This document shows, one piece after another, positions 1 through 9,527 of a stretch of 39,118 nucleotides of DNA (its first letter is position 1; each line of letters begins with the position of its first letter). Both the position numbers and the translations under genes were made by a program. The stretch comes from Streptomyces sp. E2N166. Lineage in GTDB: Bacteria; Actinomycetota; Actinomycetes; Streptomycetales; Streptomycetaceae. The DNA is taken from assembly GCF_003671715.1 (NCBI RefSeq), contig NZ_RAIF01000012.1, forward strand, positions 1,308,761 to 1,347,878. The letters run 5' to 3'. The notes below the pieces were generated by a model that saw nothing but the letters and a program-made list of their open reading frames with translations, searched no databases and was not told the origin of the DNA.

Positions 1-285
1 GGCGCCCCAGGCCGTCGCGGGTTCCGGGCGGCTGCCGTGCTGGGACGCGGCGCCGTGCGGCTCCTCGACCGGGTCCTCGTCGAAGAAGTGCGGGCCGGTC
101 TCCTCGACGGAGGGCCGCGCGCCGGGCGGAGGCGCGAGCGACTCGCCGTCCTTGGGGGCGGGCCGGCTGGTGCCCGGCACCCAGGAGGCGCCGTTCCAGT
201 ACCGGACGTATCCAGGAATGGACGGGTCCGGGTAATACCCTTCGCGGGGCCTGTCGTCGCCGGGGGCCGGGGTTGGGGCGCTCAT
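1..285 (-). CDS. RDD-family membrane protein, N-terminal part (DUF2510-like start)
   Basis: The gene runs off the left edge of the window; only the first 95 codons are visible, starting with ATG at 285 and open to base 1. The N-terminus contains the tryptophan/tyrosine-rich motif PGYVRYWNGASWVPG (about residues 25-39), typical of the short DUF2510 domain that begins many actinobacterial membrane proteins. A Pro/Glu/Asp-rich linker follows. In Streptomyces this start is usually fused to an RDD transmembrane domain, which would lie outside the window, so the RDD assignment is an inference from family knowledge. The upstream ribosome-binding site is weak (GGGACGA about 6 bases before the ATG). 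The gene is divergent from ssgG. Confidence 0.65.
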   Translation of the reverse strand, partial: MSAPTPAPGDDRPREGYYPDPSIPGYVRYWNGASWVPGTSRPAPKDGESLAPPPGARPSVEETGPHFFDEDPVEEPHGAASQHGSRPEPATAWGA

Positions 286-536
286 GTCCGTCGTCCCGTA
301 TCTGCTCGGGGGTTGATATGGGGGCTCAACATCTATCAGACGGGCGCAATCCGCACCGCCGGTCCCGCCGGACCCACCCCTTTCCGGGCAACCTCTGCAT
401 GGACCTTCACACCGGGGACAGAGGTTGGGAAAAAGTTCCGCCAACCCGCGTAACGCTCGCGGCCCCGGCCGCTCTCACTCGTGCGGGCCCGTTCAGGCGG
501 CCCGTGCGGACCCGTACGAGAGAGGACAACCCCGCC

Positions 537-956
537 ATGCACCCCAACCCCACCGTCGTGGAACGCGAACTGGAGCTGAGGCTCATCCTGTCGCCCGAGC
601 GCGGCATCCCGGTACCGGCGCTGCTCGGCTACCACACCGACGACCCGTACGCCGTCCACATCACCTTCCACGTCGACTCCGGCCACCCGGTGCACTGGAC
701 GTTCGCCCGCGAACTGCTGGTGGAGGGGGTGTTCCGGCCGTGCGGGCACGGGGACGTGCGGGTGTGGCCGTCGAAGGCGGAGGGCCGCAGCGTGGTGCTG
801 ATGGGGCTGAGCAGCCCTGACGGGGACGCCCTTCTGGAGGCGCCGACGGCGCAGGTGTCGGCCTGGCTGGAGCGGACCCTGCGGGCGGTGCCGCCCGGCA
901 CGGAGGGCGGGCAGCTCGGTATCGACGACGGGCTGGCCGAGCTGCTCGCCCGGTGA
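537..956 (+). CDS. ssgG: SsgA-like sporulation and cell-division regulator SsgG
   Basis: This 139-residue protein belongs to the SsgA/SsgB-like (SALP) family found only in sporulating actinomycetes. It shows the family pattern throughout: ELELRLIL near residue 12, the YHTDDPYAVHITFHV block around 33-47, and the VRVWPS/VVLMGLSSPDG region near 80-102. Length matches the usual 130-145 residues. SALPs control septum placement, peptidoglycan processing and spore separation. In S. coelicolor the family member at this locus is SsgG, whose loss gives spores of irregular, multiple length because septa are skipped (family knowledge). The ATG at 537 is preceded by GAGAGG at about 10 bases, so it is preferred over longer in-frame starts. 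It converges on the FAD oxidase gene, with 13 bases between the stops. Confidence 0.88.
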   Translation: MHPNPTVVERELELRLILSPERGIPVPALLGYHTDDPYAVHITFHVDSGHPVHWTFARELLVEGVFRPCGHGDVRVWPSKAEGRSVVLMGLSSPDGDALLEAPTAQVSAWLERTLRAVPPGTEGGQLGIDDGLAELLAR

Positions 957-969
957 CGGGGAGGAACGG

Positions 970-2406
970 TCAGAAGAGCTTGCCCGGGTTGAGGATGTCC
1001 AGCGGGTCGAAGGCCTGCTTGACCGCCCGCTGCATCTCCAGGCCCACCGGGCCGATCTCCCGCGCCAGCCACTCCTTCTTCAGGACGCCCACGCCGTGCT
1101 CGCCGGTGATGGTGCCGCCCAGTTCCAGGCCGAGGGCCATGATCTCGTCGAAGGACTCGCGGGCGCGCCGGGACTCGTCGGGGTCCTGGGCGTCGAAGCA
1201 GACGGTGGGGTGGGTGTTGCCGTCGCCCGCGTGGGCGCAGACGCCGATGGTGAGGTCGTACTTGGCCGCGACGCGCTCGATGCCCTCCAGCATGTCGCCG
1301 AGCCGGGACCGGGGCACGCACACGTCGTCGATCATCGTCGTGCCCTTGACGGCCTCGAGGGCGGTGAGGGACAGGCGGCGGGCCTGGAGGAGGAGTTCGG
1401 ACTCGGCCGCGTCGTCGGCGGGGACCACCTGCGTGGCGCCCGCGGCCTCGCACAGCGCGCCGACGGCGGCGAGGTCGGCGGCCGGGTCGGCGGTGTCGAA
1501 GGCGGCGAGCAGCAGGGCCTCGGTGGTCTCCGGCAGACCCATGTGGGCGAGGTCGTTGACCGCCTTGACGGTCGTACGGTCCATCAGTTCGAGGAGGGAC
1601 GGCACGTGCCCGCCCTCCATGATCCGGCAGATCGCGTCGCAGGCGGCGGTCGCGGAGGCGAACTCGGCGACCAGCACCAGTTGCTCGGGCGGCTTGGGGC
1701 GCAGGGCGAGGACGGCCCGTACGACGATGCCGAGGGAGCCCTCGGAGCCGACGAACAGGCGGGTGAGGTCGTACCCGGCGACGCCCTTCGCGGTGCGGCG
1801 GCCGGTGGACATCAGGCGGCCGTCGGCGAGGACGACGTCCAGGCCGAGGACGTACTCGGCGGTCACCCCGTACTTGACGCAGCACAGGCCGCCGGAGGCG
1901 GTGCCGATGTTGCCGCCGATGGTGCACATCTCCCAGCTGGAGGGGTCGGGCGGGTAGTACAGGCCGTGTTCGTTCACCGCGCGGGAGAGCGTGGCGTTGA
2001 CGACGCCCGGCTCGACGACGGCGACGCGGTCGACCGGGTTGATCTCCAGGATGCGGTCCATCCTGGTCAGGGACAGCACGATGCAGCCGTCGCTGGCGTT
2101 GGCCGCGCCGGACAGGCCGGTGCGGGCGCCCTGCGGGACGACGGGGACGCGCAGCGCGGTGGCGGTGCGCATCACGTGCTGGACCTCCTCCACGGTGCGC
2201 GGCAGGACCACCGCCGCGGGGGCACCGGCCGGGCAGAAGCTCGCCATGTCGTTGGCGTAGGAGGCGGTGACGTCGGGGTCGGTGAGGACGGACTCGGCCG
2301 GCAGGCCGGCGAGCAGCCGGTCGACGAGGGTGCCGGAGGCCGCCGTGACCGCTCCGGCTTGGTGGGCTGCGTCGTCTTTGTCGCGAGGCGCTTCGATACG
2401 GCTCAT
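970..2406 (-). CDS. FAD-linked oxidase, GlcD/D-2-hydroxyacid dehydrogenase type
   Basis: This 478-residue flavoprotein has the two-domain VAO/GlcD layout. The N-terminal FAD-binding (PCMH-type) domain contains the PQGARTGLSG dinucleotide loop, followed by VVEPGV and GGNIGTASGG. The C-terminal FAD-oxidase domain ends with GVCAHAGDGNTHPT, the metal-binding His motif of glycolate, D-lactate and D-2-hydroxyglutarate dehydrogenases. It probably oxidises a 2-hydroxy acid to the 2-oxo acid; the exact substrate cannot be read from sequence. ATG at 2406 (MSRIEAP) was chosen because family similarity begins shortly after it, but no good Shine-Dalgarno precedes it. The in-frame ATG at 2433 is an alternative. 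It stands alone, without the GlcE/GlcF subunits of the E. coli complex, and is divergent from the TPR gene. Confidence 0.85.
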   Translation of the reverse strand: MSRIEAPRDKDDAAHQAGAVTAASGTLVDRLLAGLPAESVLTDPDVTASYANDMASFCPAGAPAAVVLPRTVEEVQHVMRTATALRVPVVPQGARTGLSGAANASDGCIVLSLTRMDRILEINPVDRVAVVEPGVVNATLSRAVNEHGLYYPPDPSSWEMCTIGGNIGTASGGLCCVKYGVTAEYVLGLDVVLADGRLMSTGRRTAKGVAGYDLTRLFVGSEGSLGIVVRAVLALRPKPPEQLVLVAEFASATAACDAICRIMEGGHVPSLLELMDRTTVKAVNDLAHMGLPETTEALLLAAFDTADPAADLAAVGALCEAAGATQVVPADDAAESELLLQARRLSLTALEAVKGTTMIDDVCVPRSRLGDMLEGIERVAAKYDLTIGVCAHAGDGNTHPTVCFDAQDPDESRRARESFDEIMALGLELGGTITGEHGVGVLKKEWLAREIGPVGLEMQRAVKQAFDPLDILNPGKLF

Positions 2407-2505
2407 GATCGGAGGTTCGCACCCGGGGGCCATCGGTGTGAACCCCGTCGACGGCGCCCGGCACAAGTCCCGGTGTGATCGTCGCATTGGCGCACAGTAA
2501 GCGCC

Positions 2506-3918
2506 ATGGAGGTCATGAAGAGGGAGACCGAGAACGGGTGGCGCTCACGCCGCCGGAGCCGGGTGCTGATCGCCTCCGTCGCCGGGGCCGTCGTACTCGG
2601 CGGGGTGCTGGTGCTGCTCCCCTGGGACGGCGGCGACGCTTCCCCGCCCGCGCCGGGGCCGGCCGCGCTGGCGCGCGGGGCGGTCACCACGGGCGTGCCG
2701 GCCGCGCTGCCCGACCTGGCCGTGCTGATCGGCGACCGGGAGACCCATCTGCGGGCGCATCCGCTGGACGGCGTGTCGTGGGCGGTGCTCGGGGCGGCGT
2801 ACGTCGAGCAGGGCCGGCGAACGGCGGACATCGCGAACTGGCCGAAGGCCGAGAAGGCGCTGCGCACCTCGCTGAAGGTCGGGGCGGAGCGCAATCCGCA
2901 GGCCCTGGAGGGGCTGGCGGCGCTGGCGGTGGCGCGGCGGGACTTCCCCGCGGCGAAGAAGTGGGGGGAGCGCGCGGTCGAGGCGGCGCCGAAGCGGTGG
3001 ACGGCACACGCGGTGCTGATCGACGCCTACACCGGTCTCGGCGACCACAAGGGCGTGGGGCGGGCCCTGGACAAGGTGATGGAGCTGCGCCCGGGGACAC
3101 CGGCGGTCAGGGCGCGGGCCGCGGCCGTCTACCGGGACCGGGGCTGGCGGGAGGACGCGGCGGCGCAGATCTCCGACGCGGCGGCGGCCGCCGAGGCGCC
3201 GGCCGAGCGGGCGGCGTACCTGGAGCAGGCCGGGCGGCTGGCGTTCGAACGCGGGGACCGACGAGAGGCGCTGCGGTTCTTCCAGGAGGCGCTGCGCACG
3301 GACCCCGACCAGCGGGCCGCGCGGGCCGGGCAGGCCCGTGCGCTGGCGGCGCTGGGCCGGACGACGGACGCGCTGTCGGCGTACCAGGCGGCGCTGGTCA
3401 AGCGGCCGAGCCCGGAGTACGCGCTGGAACTGGGCGAGTTGTACGAGTCGCTGGGGCTGGACCAGGCCGCGCGGGTGCAGTACGACCTGCTGCGGGCACG
3501 GGTGCGGGGCGCCGAGGCGGCCGGGGCCGACGAGGGGCTGGTGCTGGGAAGGTTCGAGGCGGACCACGGGGACCCGGCGGCGGCGGTGCGGCGGCTGCGG
3601 ACCGAGTGGGGGCGGCAGCCGGGCACCGCGGTGGCCGACGCGCTGGGCTGGGCGCTGCACCGGGCCGGTGAGGACGAGGAGGCGCTGGAGTTCGCGACGA
3701 TCGCGACGGACGGCGACCAGGGCGGCGGGGTGCGCAGCGCGCTGCACGTGTTCCACCGGGGTGTGATCGAGAAGGAACTGGGGCGGTACGGGCCCGCGCG
3801 ACGGCATCTGCGGGAGGCCTTGATGATCAACCCGTACTTCTCGCCGCTGCGGGCGCCGGAGGCGAAGCGGGAGCTGGCGGAGCTGGGCGAGCCCTCCGTG
3901 GAGGACCCGCCCGCCTAG
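2506..3918 (+). CDS. Membrane-anchored tetratricopeptide-repeat protein
   Basis: The 470-residue product has a short basic N-terminus (RSRRRSR at 13-19), a single membrane helix at about 19-39, then a Pro/Ala linker. A long all-helical region follows, built of TPR-like units: WAVLGAAYVEQGR near 96, AYLEQAGRLAFERGDRREAL near 240, RAARAGQARALAALGRTTDAL near 265, YALELGELYESLGL near 305 and HVFHRGVIEKELGRYGPARRHL near 425. The repeats should form a superhelical protein-binding scaffold on the outer face of the membrane. No catalytic motif is visible and the partner is unknown. ATG at 2506 is used; a second ATG at 2515 lies too close to GGAGG to be served by it. It converges with hpd, with only six bases between the two genes. 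Confidence 0.8.
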   Translation: MEVMKRETENGWRSRRRSRVLIASVAGAVVLGGVLVLLPWDGGDASPPAPGPAALARGAVTTGVPAALPDLAVLIGDRETHLRAHPLDGVSWAVLGAAYVEQGRRTADIANWPKAEKALRTSLKVGAERNPQALEGLAALAVARRDFPAAKKWGERAVEAAPKRWTAHAVLIDAYTGLGDHKGVGRALDKVMELRPGTPAVRARAAAVYRDRGWREDAAAQISDAAAAAEAPAERAAYLEQAGRLAFERGDRREALRFFQEALRTDPDQRAARAGQARALAALGRTTDALSAYQAALVKRPSPEYALELGELYESLGLDQAARVQYDLLRARVRGAEAAGADEGLVLGRFEADHGDPAAAVRRLRTEWGRQPGTAVADALGWALHRAGEDEEALEFATIATDGDQGGGVRSALHVFHRGVIEKELGRYGPARRHLREALMINPYFSPLRAPEAKRELAELGEPSVEDPPA

Positions 3919-3924
3919 GGTGTG

Positions 3925-5181
<1,257 letters not shown>

Positions 5182-5204
5182 TCACCGGCCGGGAGGGCGC
5201 GGGC

Positions 5205-5687
5205 ATGGCGATCGATCGACTGGACGGGCGGATCATCGGGCTGCTGGCCCGGGAGCCGCGGATCGGGGTGCTGGAGATGTCCCGGCGGCTGGGCGTGGCA
5301 CGCGGCACCGTGCAGGCGCGGCTGGACCGGCTTCAGTCGAACGGAGTCATCCGCGGCTTCGGCCCCGAGGTGGACCCGGCGGCACTCGGCTACCCGGTCA
5401 CCGCGTTCGCCACGCTGCAGATCCGGCAGGGCCAAGGCGCCGACGTGCGTGCCCACTTGGCCACCGTGCCGGAGGTTCTGGAGCTGCACACCACGACCGG
5501 CACCGGGGACATGCTGTGCCGGCTGGTGGCCCGCTCCAACGCCGATCTCCAACGTGTGATCGACCTGGTTGTCGGTTTTGATGGCATCGTCCGGGCCTCC
5601 ACGGCGATCGTCATGGAGAACCCCGTTCCGCTGCGGATCATCCCGCTGGTGGAGCAGGCGGCCGAGGACAGCGGCAGACGCGACTGA
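5205..5687 (+). CDS. Lrp/AsnC-family transcriptional regulator
   Basis: The 160-residue protein has the usual two-domain Lrp layout. An N-terminal winged helix-turn-helix starts with IDRLDGRIIGLLAREPR, with recognition helix RGTVQARLDRLQSNGVI. A C-terminal RAM effector-binding domain (about 60-150) includes AFATLQIRQG and the ligand-loop region TTGTGDMLCRLVAR. Its position divergent from hpd, with two palindromes between, suggests that it controls tyrosine catabolism and perhaps its own expression, probably responding to an aromatic amino or keto acid (inference). GGGAGG about 9 bases before ATG 5205 supports this start; an in-frame ATG at 5172 would add 11 residues but has no well-placed ribosome-binding site. 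Confidence 0.88.
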   Translation: MAIDRLDGRIIGLLAREPRIGVLEMSRRLGVARGTVQARLDRLQSNGVIRGFGPEVDPAALGYPVTAFATLQIRQGQGADVRAHLATVPEVLELHTTTGTGDMLCRLVARSNADLQRVIDLVVGFDGIVRASTAIVMENPVPLRIIPLVEQAAEDSGRRD

Positions 5688-5729
5688 GACCGGCTCCCCG
5701 GCCGGCCCGATTCCCGGAGGTGAGCGGCG

Positions 5730-6377
5730 GTGAACTTCTGGGAGTTCCTGGGCAGCCGCCACCAGCAGCTGCTCACCGACGCCTACCAGCACGCCAGCGC
5801 CGTCTTCCAGTGCATGGTCGTGGCGACGCTGCTCGGCGTCCTGATCGGCGTCGTCACCTACCGCAGCGAGTGGGCGGGGAATCTGGCGACGCTGACCACG
5901 TCGACGATCCTGACCATCCCGTCACTGGCCATGATCGGTCTGCTCATCCCGATCGTGGGGCTGGGCGTGCCGCCGACGGTGACCGCGCTGGTCCTGTACG
6001 GGCTGCTGCCGATCGTGCGCAACGCGATCGTCGGCCTGCGCGGGGTGGACCCGGCGCTGGTGGACGCGGCGACAGGCATCGGGATGTCGCGCGTGGCCCG
6101 GCTGCTGAGGGTGGAGCTGCCGCTGGCCTGGCCGCCGATCCTCACCGGCATCCGGGTCTCGACGCAGATGCTGATGGGCATCGCCGCGATCGCCGCCTAC
6201 GCCTCCGGGCCTGGGCTCGGCAACGAGATCTTCCGCGGAATCGCCTCGCTGGGCAGCAAGAACGCCCTGAACCAGGTCCTCGCGGGCACCCTCGGCATCA
6301 TCGTCCTGGCGCTGCTGTTCGACGCCGCGTACGTCCTGCTCGGACGGCTGACCATTCCGAGGGGGATCCGTGTCTGA
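5730..6377 (+). CDS. Compatible-solute ABC transporter permease (ProW/OpuCB type)
   Basis: This 215-residue integral membrane protein has about five to six helices. The cytoplasmic coupling (EAA-like) loop reads VDPALVDAATGIGMSRVARLLRVELPLAWPPI at about 109-140, the signature of quaternary-amine uptake permeases (family description; displayed here only in outline). GTG at 5730 is preceded by GGAGG at 9 bases. It is the first gene of a four-gene operon (permease, ATPase, permease, binding protein), with each downstream gene overlapping the one before. The family imports glycine betaine, carnitine, choline or proline for osmoprotection. Its last 8 bases overlap the ATPase gene. Confidence 0.9.
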   Translation: MNFWEFLGSRHQQLLTDAYQHASAVFQCMVVATLLGVLIGVVTYRSEWAGNLATLTTSTILTIPSLAMIGLLIPIVGLGVPPTVTALVLYGLLPIVRNAIVGLRGVDPALVDAATGIGMSRVARLLRVELPLAWPPILTGIRVSTQMLMGIAAIAAYASGPGLGNEIFRGIASLGSKNALNQVLAGTLGIIVLALLFDAAYVLLGRLTIPRGIRV

Positions 6378-7629
6378 GACCACCGGGACGACCGGTCGCA
6401 GTGCCACCACCGGGGCGACCATCGAACTGGACTGCCTGACCAAGCACTACCCCGGCAACCCGCAGCCGGCCGTCGAGAACGTGTCGATGGAGATCAAGGC
6501 CGGCGAGACGGTCATCTTCGTCGGCCCCTCGGGCTGCGGGAAGTCGACCACCCTGAAAATGATCAACCGGCTGATCGAGCCCACCGGCGGACGCATCCGC
6601 ATCGACGGCGAGGACGTCACCGACATCGACCCGGTGAAGCTGCGGCGCAAGGTCGGCTACGCGATCCAGGCCTCCGGTCTCTTCCCGCACATGACCGTCG
6701 CCCAGAACATCGCGCTGGTACCGAAGATGATCGGCTGGTCGAAGGCGCGGATCCGGTCGCGGGTGGAGGAGATGCTCGACCTGGTCGGACTGGACGCCGG
6801 GGAGTTCCACGGCCGTTATCCGCGCCAGCTGTCCGGCGGCCAGCAGCAGCGGGTGGGCGTGGCGCGGGCGCTGGCGGCCGATCCGCCGGTGCTGCTGATG
6901 GACGAGCCGTTCGGCGCGGTCGACCCGATCACCAGGGACCACCTCCAGGACGAGCTGATCCGGCTCCAGCACGAGCTGCACAAGACGATCGTCTTCGTCA
7001 CCCACGACTTCGACGAGGCGATCAAGCTGGGCGACCGCATCGCCGTGCTGCGCGAGCGCTCCCACATCGCGCAGTTCGACACCCCGGAGGCCATCCTCAC
7101 CAACCCGGCGGACGACTTCGTCTCCGGCTTCGTGGGCGCCGGGGCGGCTCTGAAGCGGCTGAACCTGACCCGCGTACGGGACGTCGGGATCACCGACTAC
7201 CCGACGGTGACCGTGGAGGACCCGCTCCAGCACATCTTCAACGCGCTGCGGGCGGCCGGCACCAACGAGATCCTGCTCCTCGACCGGCGCCGCCGCCCCT
7301 ACAAGTGGCTGCGGCGCGGCGACCTGATGCGGGCCAAGGGCTCGCTGGCGCGGGCCGGGACGCTGGTCCACGACACGGTGACCCGGGACGCGACCCTGCG
7401 GGACGCGCTGGAGGCGGTGCTCACCGACAACACGGGTCGGGTCGCGGTCACCGGGCGGCGTGGGGAGTACGAGGGCGTCGTCGACATGGAGACGCTGCTG
7501 AACTCCGTGCACGAGCTGCTGGAGGCCGACCGGCTGGACGCGCTGGAGCACCAGCACGACCTGGAGGAGGCCCGGGCGGAGCAGACCCATGCCGAGCAGG
7601 AGGGCTTCGGAGGGGAGGCGAAGGCGTGA
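6370..7629 (+). CDS. Compatible-solute ABC transporter ATPase with CBS domains (ProV/OpuCA type)
   Basis: The 419-residue protein energises the betaine-type importer. Walker A GPSGCGKST is at residues 52-60, the ABC signature LSGGQQQ at 154-160, Walker B LLMDEP at 175-180, and the switch His in FVTHDFDEA follows near 215. After the nucleotide-binding domain, two CBS motifs span about 265-385 (DVGITDYPTVTVEDPLQHI and DTVTRDATLRDALEAVL). In OpuA-type transporters these sense internal ionic strength or c-di-AMP and gate transport. The C-terminal 40 residues are strongly acidic, as in OpuA. GTG at 6370 overlaps the end of the first permease; the stop shares a GTGA overlap with the second permease. 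Confidence 0.93.
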   Translation: MSETTGTTGRSATTGATIELDCLTKHYPGNPQPAVENVSMEIKAGETVIFVGPSGCGKSTTLKMINRLIEPTGGRIRIDGEDVTDIDPVKLRRKVGYAIQASGLFPHMTVAQNIALVPKMIGWSKARIRSRVEEMLDLVGLDAGEFHGRYPRQLSGGQQQRVGVARALAADPPVLLMDEPFGAVDPITRDHLQDELIRLQHELHKTIVFVTHDFDEAIKLGDRIAVLRERSHIAQFDTPEAILTNPADDFVSGFVGAGAALKRLNLTRVRDVGITDYPTVTVEDPLQHIFNALRAAGTNEILLLDRRRRPYKWLRRGDLMRAKGSLARAGTLVHDTVTRDATLRDALEAVLTDNTGRVAVTGRRGEYEGVVDMETLLNSVHELLEADRLDALEHQHDLEEARAEQTHAEQEGFGGEAKA

Positions 7630-8504
7630 GCAGCAATTCCGGCCCTTCGTCCGGCTCCTCGTCCGGTCGGCAGCCCGAGGGCGAACGCGAGAGCGGGGGG
7701 ATCGCCTACGACGACGAGGACGAGGCGGAGCAGGAGCCGCGCCCGCCGTCCCCGGCGGCGACGGAGCGGCGGGTCGGCTGGCGGAAGCTGACCTTCCTGC
7801 CCGCGGCCCTGGTCGCCCTGCTGCTGGCGACCTGGCTGTGGTTCCGGCAGGCCGACCTGGACGCGCTGAGCGAGAACGCCCTGTCGGACGGGCAGGTCAC
7901 CAAGGCACTGTGGCAGCACGTGCAGCTCACCGTGATCTCCACCTTCTTCGTGCTGATCATCGCGATCCCGCTGGGCATCCTGCTCACCCGCGCGATGTTC
8001 CGGAAGGCCATGCCGGTGGCGATGGCGTTCGCCAACATGGGCCAGGCGACCCCGGCGATCGGCCTGCTGGCGCTGCTGGTGATCTGGCTGGGCATCGGCC
8101 GCCGGGCCGCCCTGATCGGCATCATCATCTACGCCGTCCTGCCGGTGCTCTCCAACACCATCGCCGGTCTGAAGGCGAACGACCCGACCCTGCTGGAGGC
8201 GGCGCGCGGCATCGGCATGTCCCCGCTGGGCGTGCTCACGCGCGTGGAGCTGCCGCTGGCCGTCCCGCTGATCCTGGCCGGCGTGCGCACGGCCCTCGTC
8301 CTCAACGTCGGTACGGCGACGCTGGCCGTCTTCGGCGGGGGCGGCGGGCTGGGCGTGCTGATCACCACCGGGATCACCAGCCAGCGGATGCCGGTGCTGG
8401 TGCTCGGCTCGATCCTCACCGTGGCCCTCGCGCTGCTGGTGGACTGGCTGGCCTCGCTCGCGGAACTGCTGCTGCGGCCTCGTGGCCTGGAGGTGAGGAC
8501 ATGA
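7626..8504 (+). CDS. Compatible-solute ABC transporter permease, second subunit (OpuCD/ProW type)
   Basis: The 292-residue product starts at GTG 7626, overlapping the ATPase stop as GTGA, with GGAGGCGAAG upstream. A Ser/Gly/Glu-rich cytoplasmic tail (about 1-55) precedes roughly six membrane helices. Permease motifs include GQATPAIGLLALLVIWLGIG and the coupling loop NDPTLLEAARGIGMSPLG. Two separate permease genes are typical of OpuB/OpuC rather than of the fused OpuAB. The long hydrophilic N-terminus is not seen in the first permease and may be regulatory or simply disordered. It ends in an ATGA overlap with the binding-protein gene. Confidence 0.92.
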   Translation: MSSNSGPSSGSSSGRQPEGERESGGIAYDDEDEAEQEPRPPSPAATERRVGWRKLTFLPAALVALLLATWLWFRQADLDALSENALSDGQVTKALWQHVQLTVISTFFVLIIAIPLGILLTRAMFRKAMPVAMAFANMGQATPAIGLLALLVIWLGIGRRAALIGIIIYAVLPVLSNTIAGLKANDPTLLEAARGIGMSPLGVLTRVELPLAVPLILAGVRTALVLNVGTATLAVFGGGGGLGVLITTGITSQRMPVLVLGSILTVALALLVDWLASLAELLLRPRGLEVRT

Positions 8505-9499
8505 GCACGCGGTCCGCGGCACGGCCCCGGGGCCTTCGACGCCGTACGTGGCTGGTGACGGCGGCACTGCTGGTGGCCGCCTCCGGCTGCGGGCTGACCA
8601 GCGGCTCCCCGATGGTCGACGACGTCGGGCCCGGCACGATCGGGAAGGGCCGGCCGCTGGAGGGCGCCGACCTCACCGTCGTGTCCAAGCAGTTCACGGA
8701 GCAGCTGATCCTCGGCGCGATCATGGGCATCGCCTTCCAGGCGGCCGGGGCGGAGGTGCTCGACCGCACCGGCATCCAGGGCTCCGTCGGCACCCGGGCG
8801 GCGGTGGAGAACGGCGACGCGGACGCCACGTACGAGTACACGGGCACCGCCTGGATCACGTACCTGGGGCACGCCGAGCCGATCACCGACCCGCGCGAGC
8901 AGTGGGAGGCCGTGCGCGAGGAGGACCTGAAGAAGGGGCTGACCTGGCTGCCGCCGGCCGAGCTGAACAACACGTACGCGCTCGCGATGAACCAGGCGAA
9001 CTACAAGAGGTACCGCACGAAGACCCTGTCGGAGGTGGCCGAGCTGTCCGAGTCCGACCCGGCCGCGGTGACACTGTGCGTGGAGGTCGAGTTCGCCAAC
9101 CGGGCGGACGGGCTGCCGGGCATGGAGGAGGCGTACGGGATGGACATCCCGGCCGGGAACGTCACGGACATGGACACCGGGATCATCTACACCCAGACGG
9201 CCGACGGCGCCTGCACCTACGGCGAGGTGTACACCACCGACGGGCGGATCAAGTCGATGAACCTGGTGGTGATGGAGGACGACAGGAACTTCTTCCCGAA
9301 CTACAACGCGGCGCCCATGGTTCGCACGGACGTCCTGAAGAAGTGGCCGGCGATCGCCGACGTCCTCGCTCCGGTCACCGAGGCGCTGAACAACGACGTG
9401 GCGCGGACGCTGAACGCGAAGGTCGACGTCGACGGCGAGGACCCGCACCAGGTGGCGCTGGACTGGATGGTCGAGAAGGGTTTCGTGACGGAGGGCTGA
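8501..9499 (+). CDS. Compatible-solute-binding lipoprotein (OpuBC/OsmX/ProX type)
   Basis: This 332-residue extracytoplasmic lipoprotein has a basic n-region (RPRGLRRR), a hydrophobic core and the lipobox AASGC near residue 30, so it should be lipid-anchored outside the membrane. The mature part is a type-F substrate-binding protein of the OpuAC/QAT family: VVSKQFTEQLILGAIMG near the start, YEYTGTAW in the ligand-binding region and TADGACTYGEVYTTDGRI later. It would deliver glycine betaine, carnitine, choline or a similar quaternary amine; the exact ligand needs the aromatic cage residues compared with a solved structure. It is the last gene of the operon and converges on the S16 peptidase gene. 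Confidence 0.92.
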   Translation: MSTRSAARPRGLRRRTWLVTAALLVAASGCGLTSGSPMVDDVGPGTIGKGRPLEGADLTVVSKQFTEQLILGAIMGIAFQAAGAEVLDRTGIQGSVGTRAAVENGDADATYEYTGTAWITYLGHAEPITDPREQWEAVREEDLKKGLTWLPPAELNNTYALAMNQANYKRYRTKTLSEVAELSESDPAAVTLCVEVEFANRADGLPGMEEAYGMDIPAGNVTDMDTGIIYTQTADGACTYGEVYTTDGRIKSMNLVVMEDDRNFFPNYNAAPMVRTDVLKKWPAIADVLAPVTEALNNDVARTLNAKVDVDGEDPHQVALDWMVEKGFVTEG

Positions 9500-9511
9500 A
9501 CGGGACCGAGC

Positions 9512-9527
9512 GGGAGCCCCGGCTCCC
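9512..9527. terminator. Bidirectional hairpin between convergent genes
   Basis: GGGAGC-CCCG-GCTCCC forms a 6-bp stem with a tetraloop. It sits between the stop of the binding-protein gene (9499) and the stop of the oppositely oriented peptidase gene (9528-9530), so it could end both transcripts. There is no T tract, as is common in Streptomyces. Confidence 0.55.

Noticed and set aside
629..2464. Very long minus-strand and plus-strand frames across GC-rich genes (for example 611 residues here)
   Set aside because: They are products of high third-position GC. Their translations are Arg/Pro/Ala-rich and lack domains, whereas the overlapping frames encode recognisable proteins.
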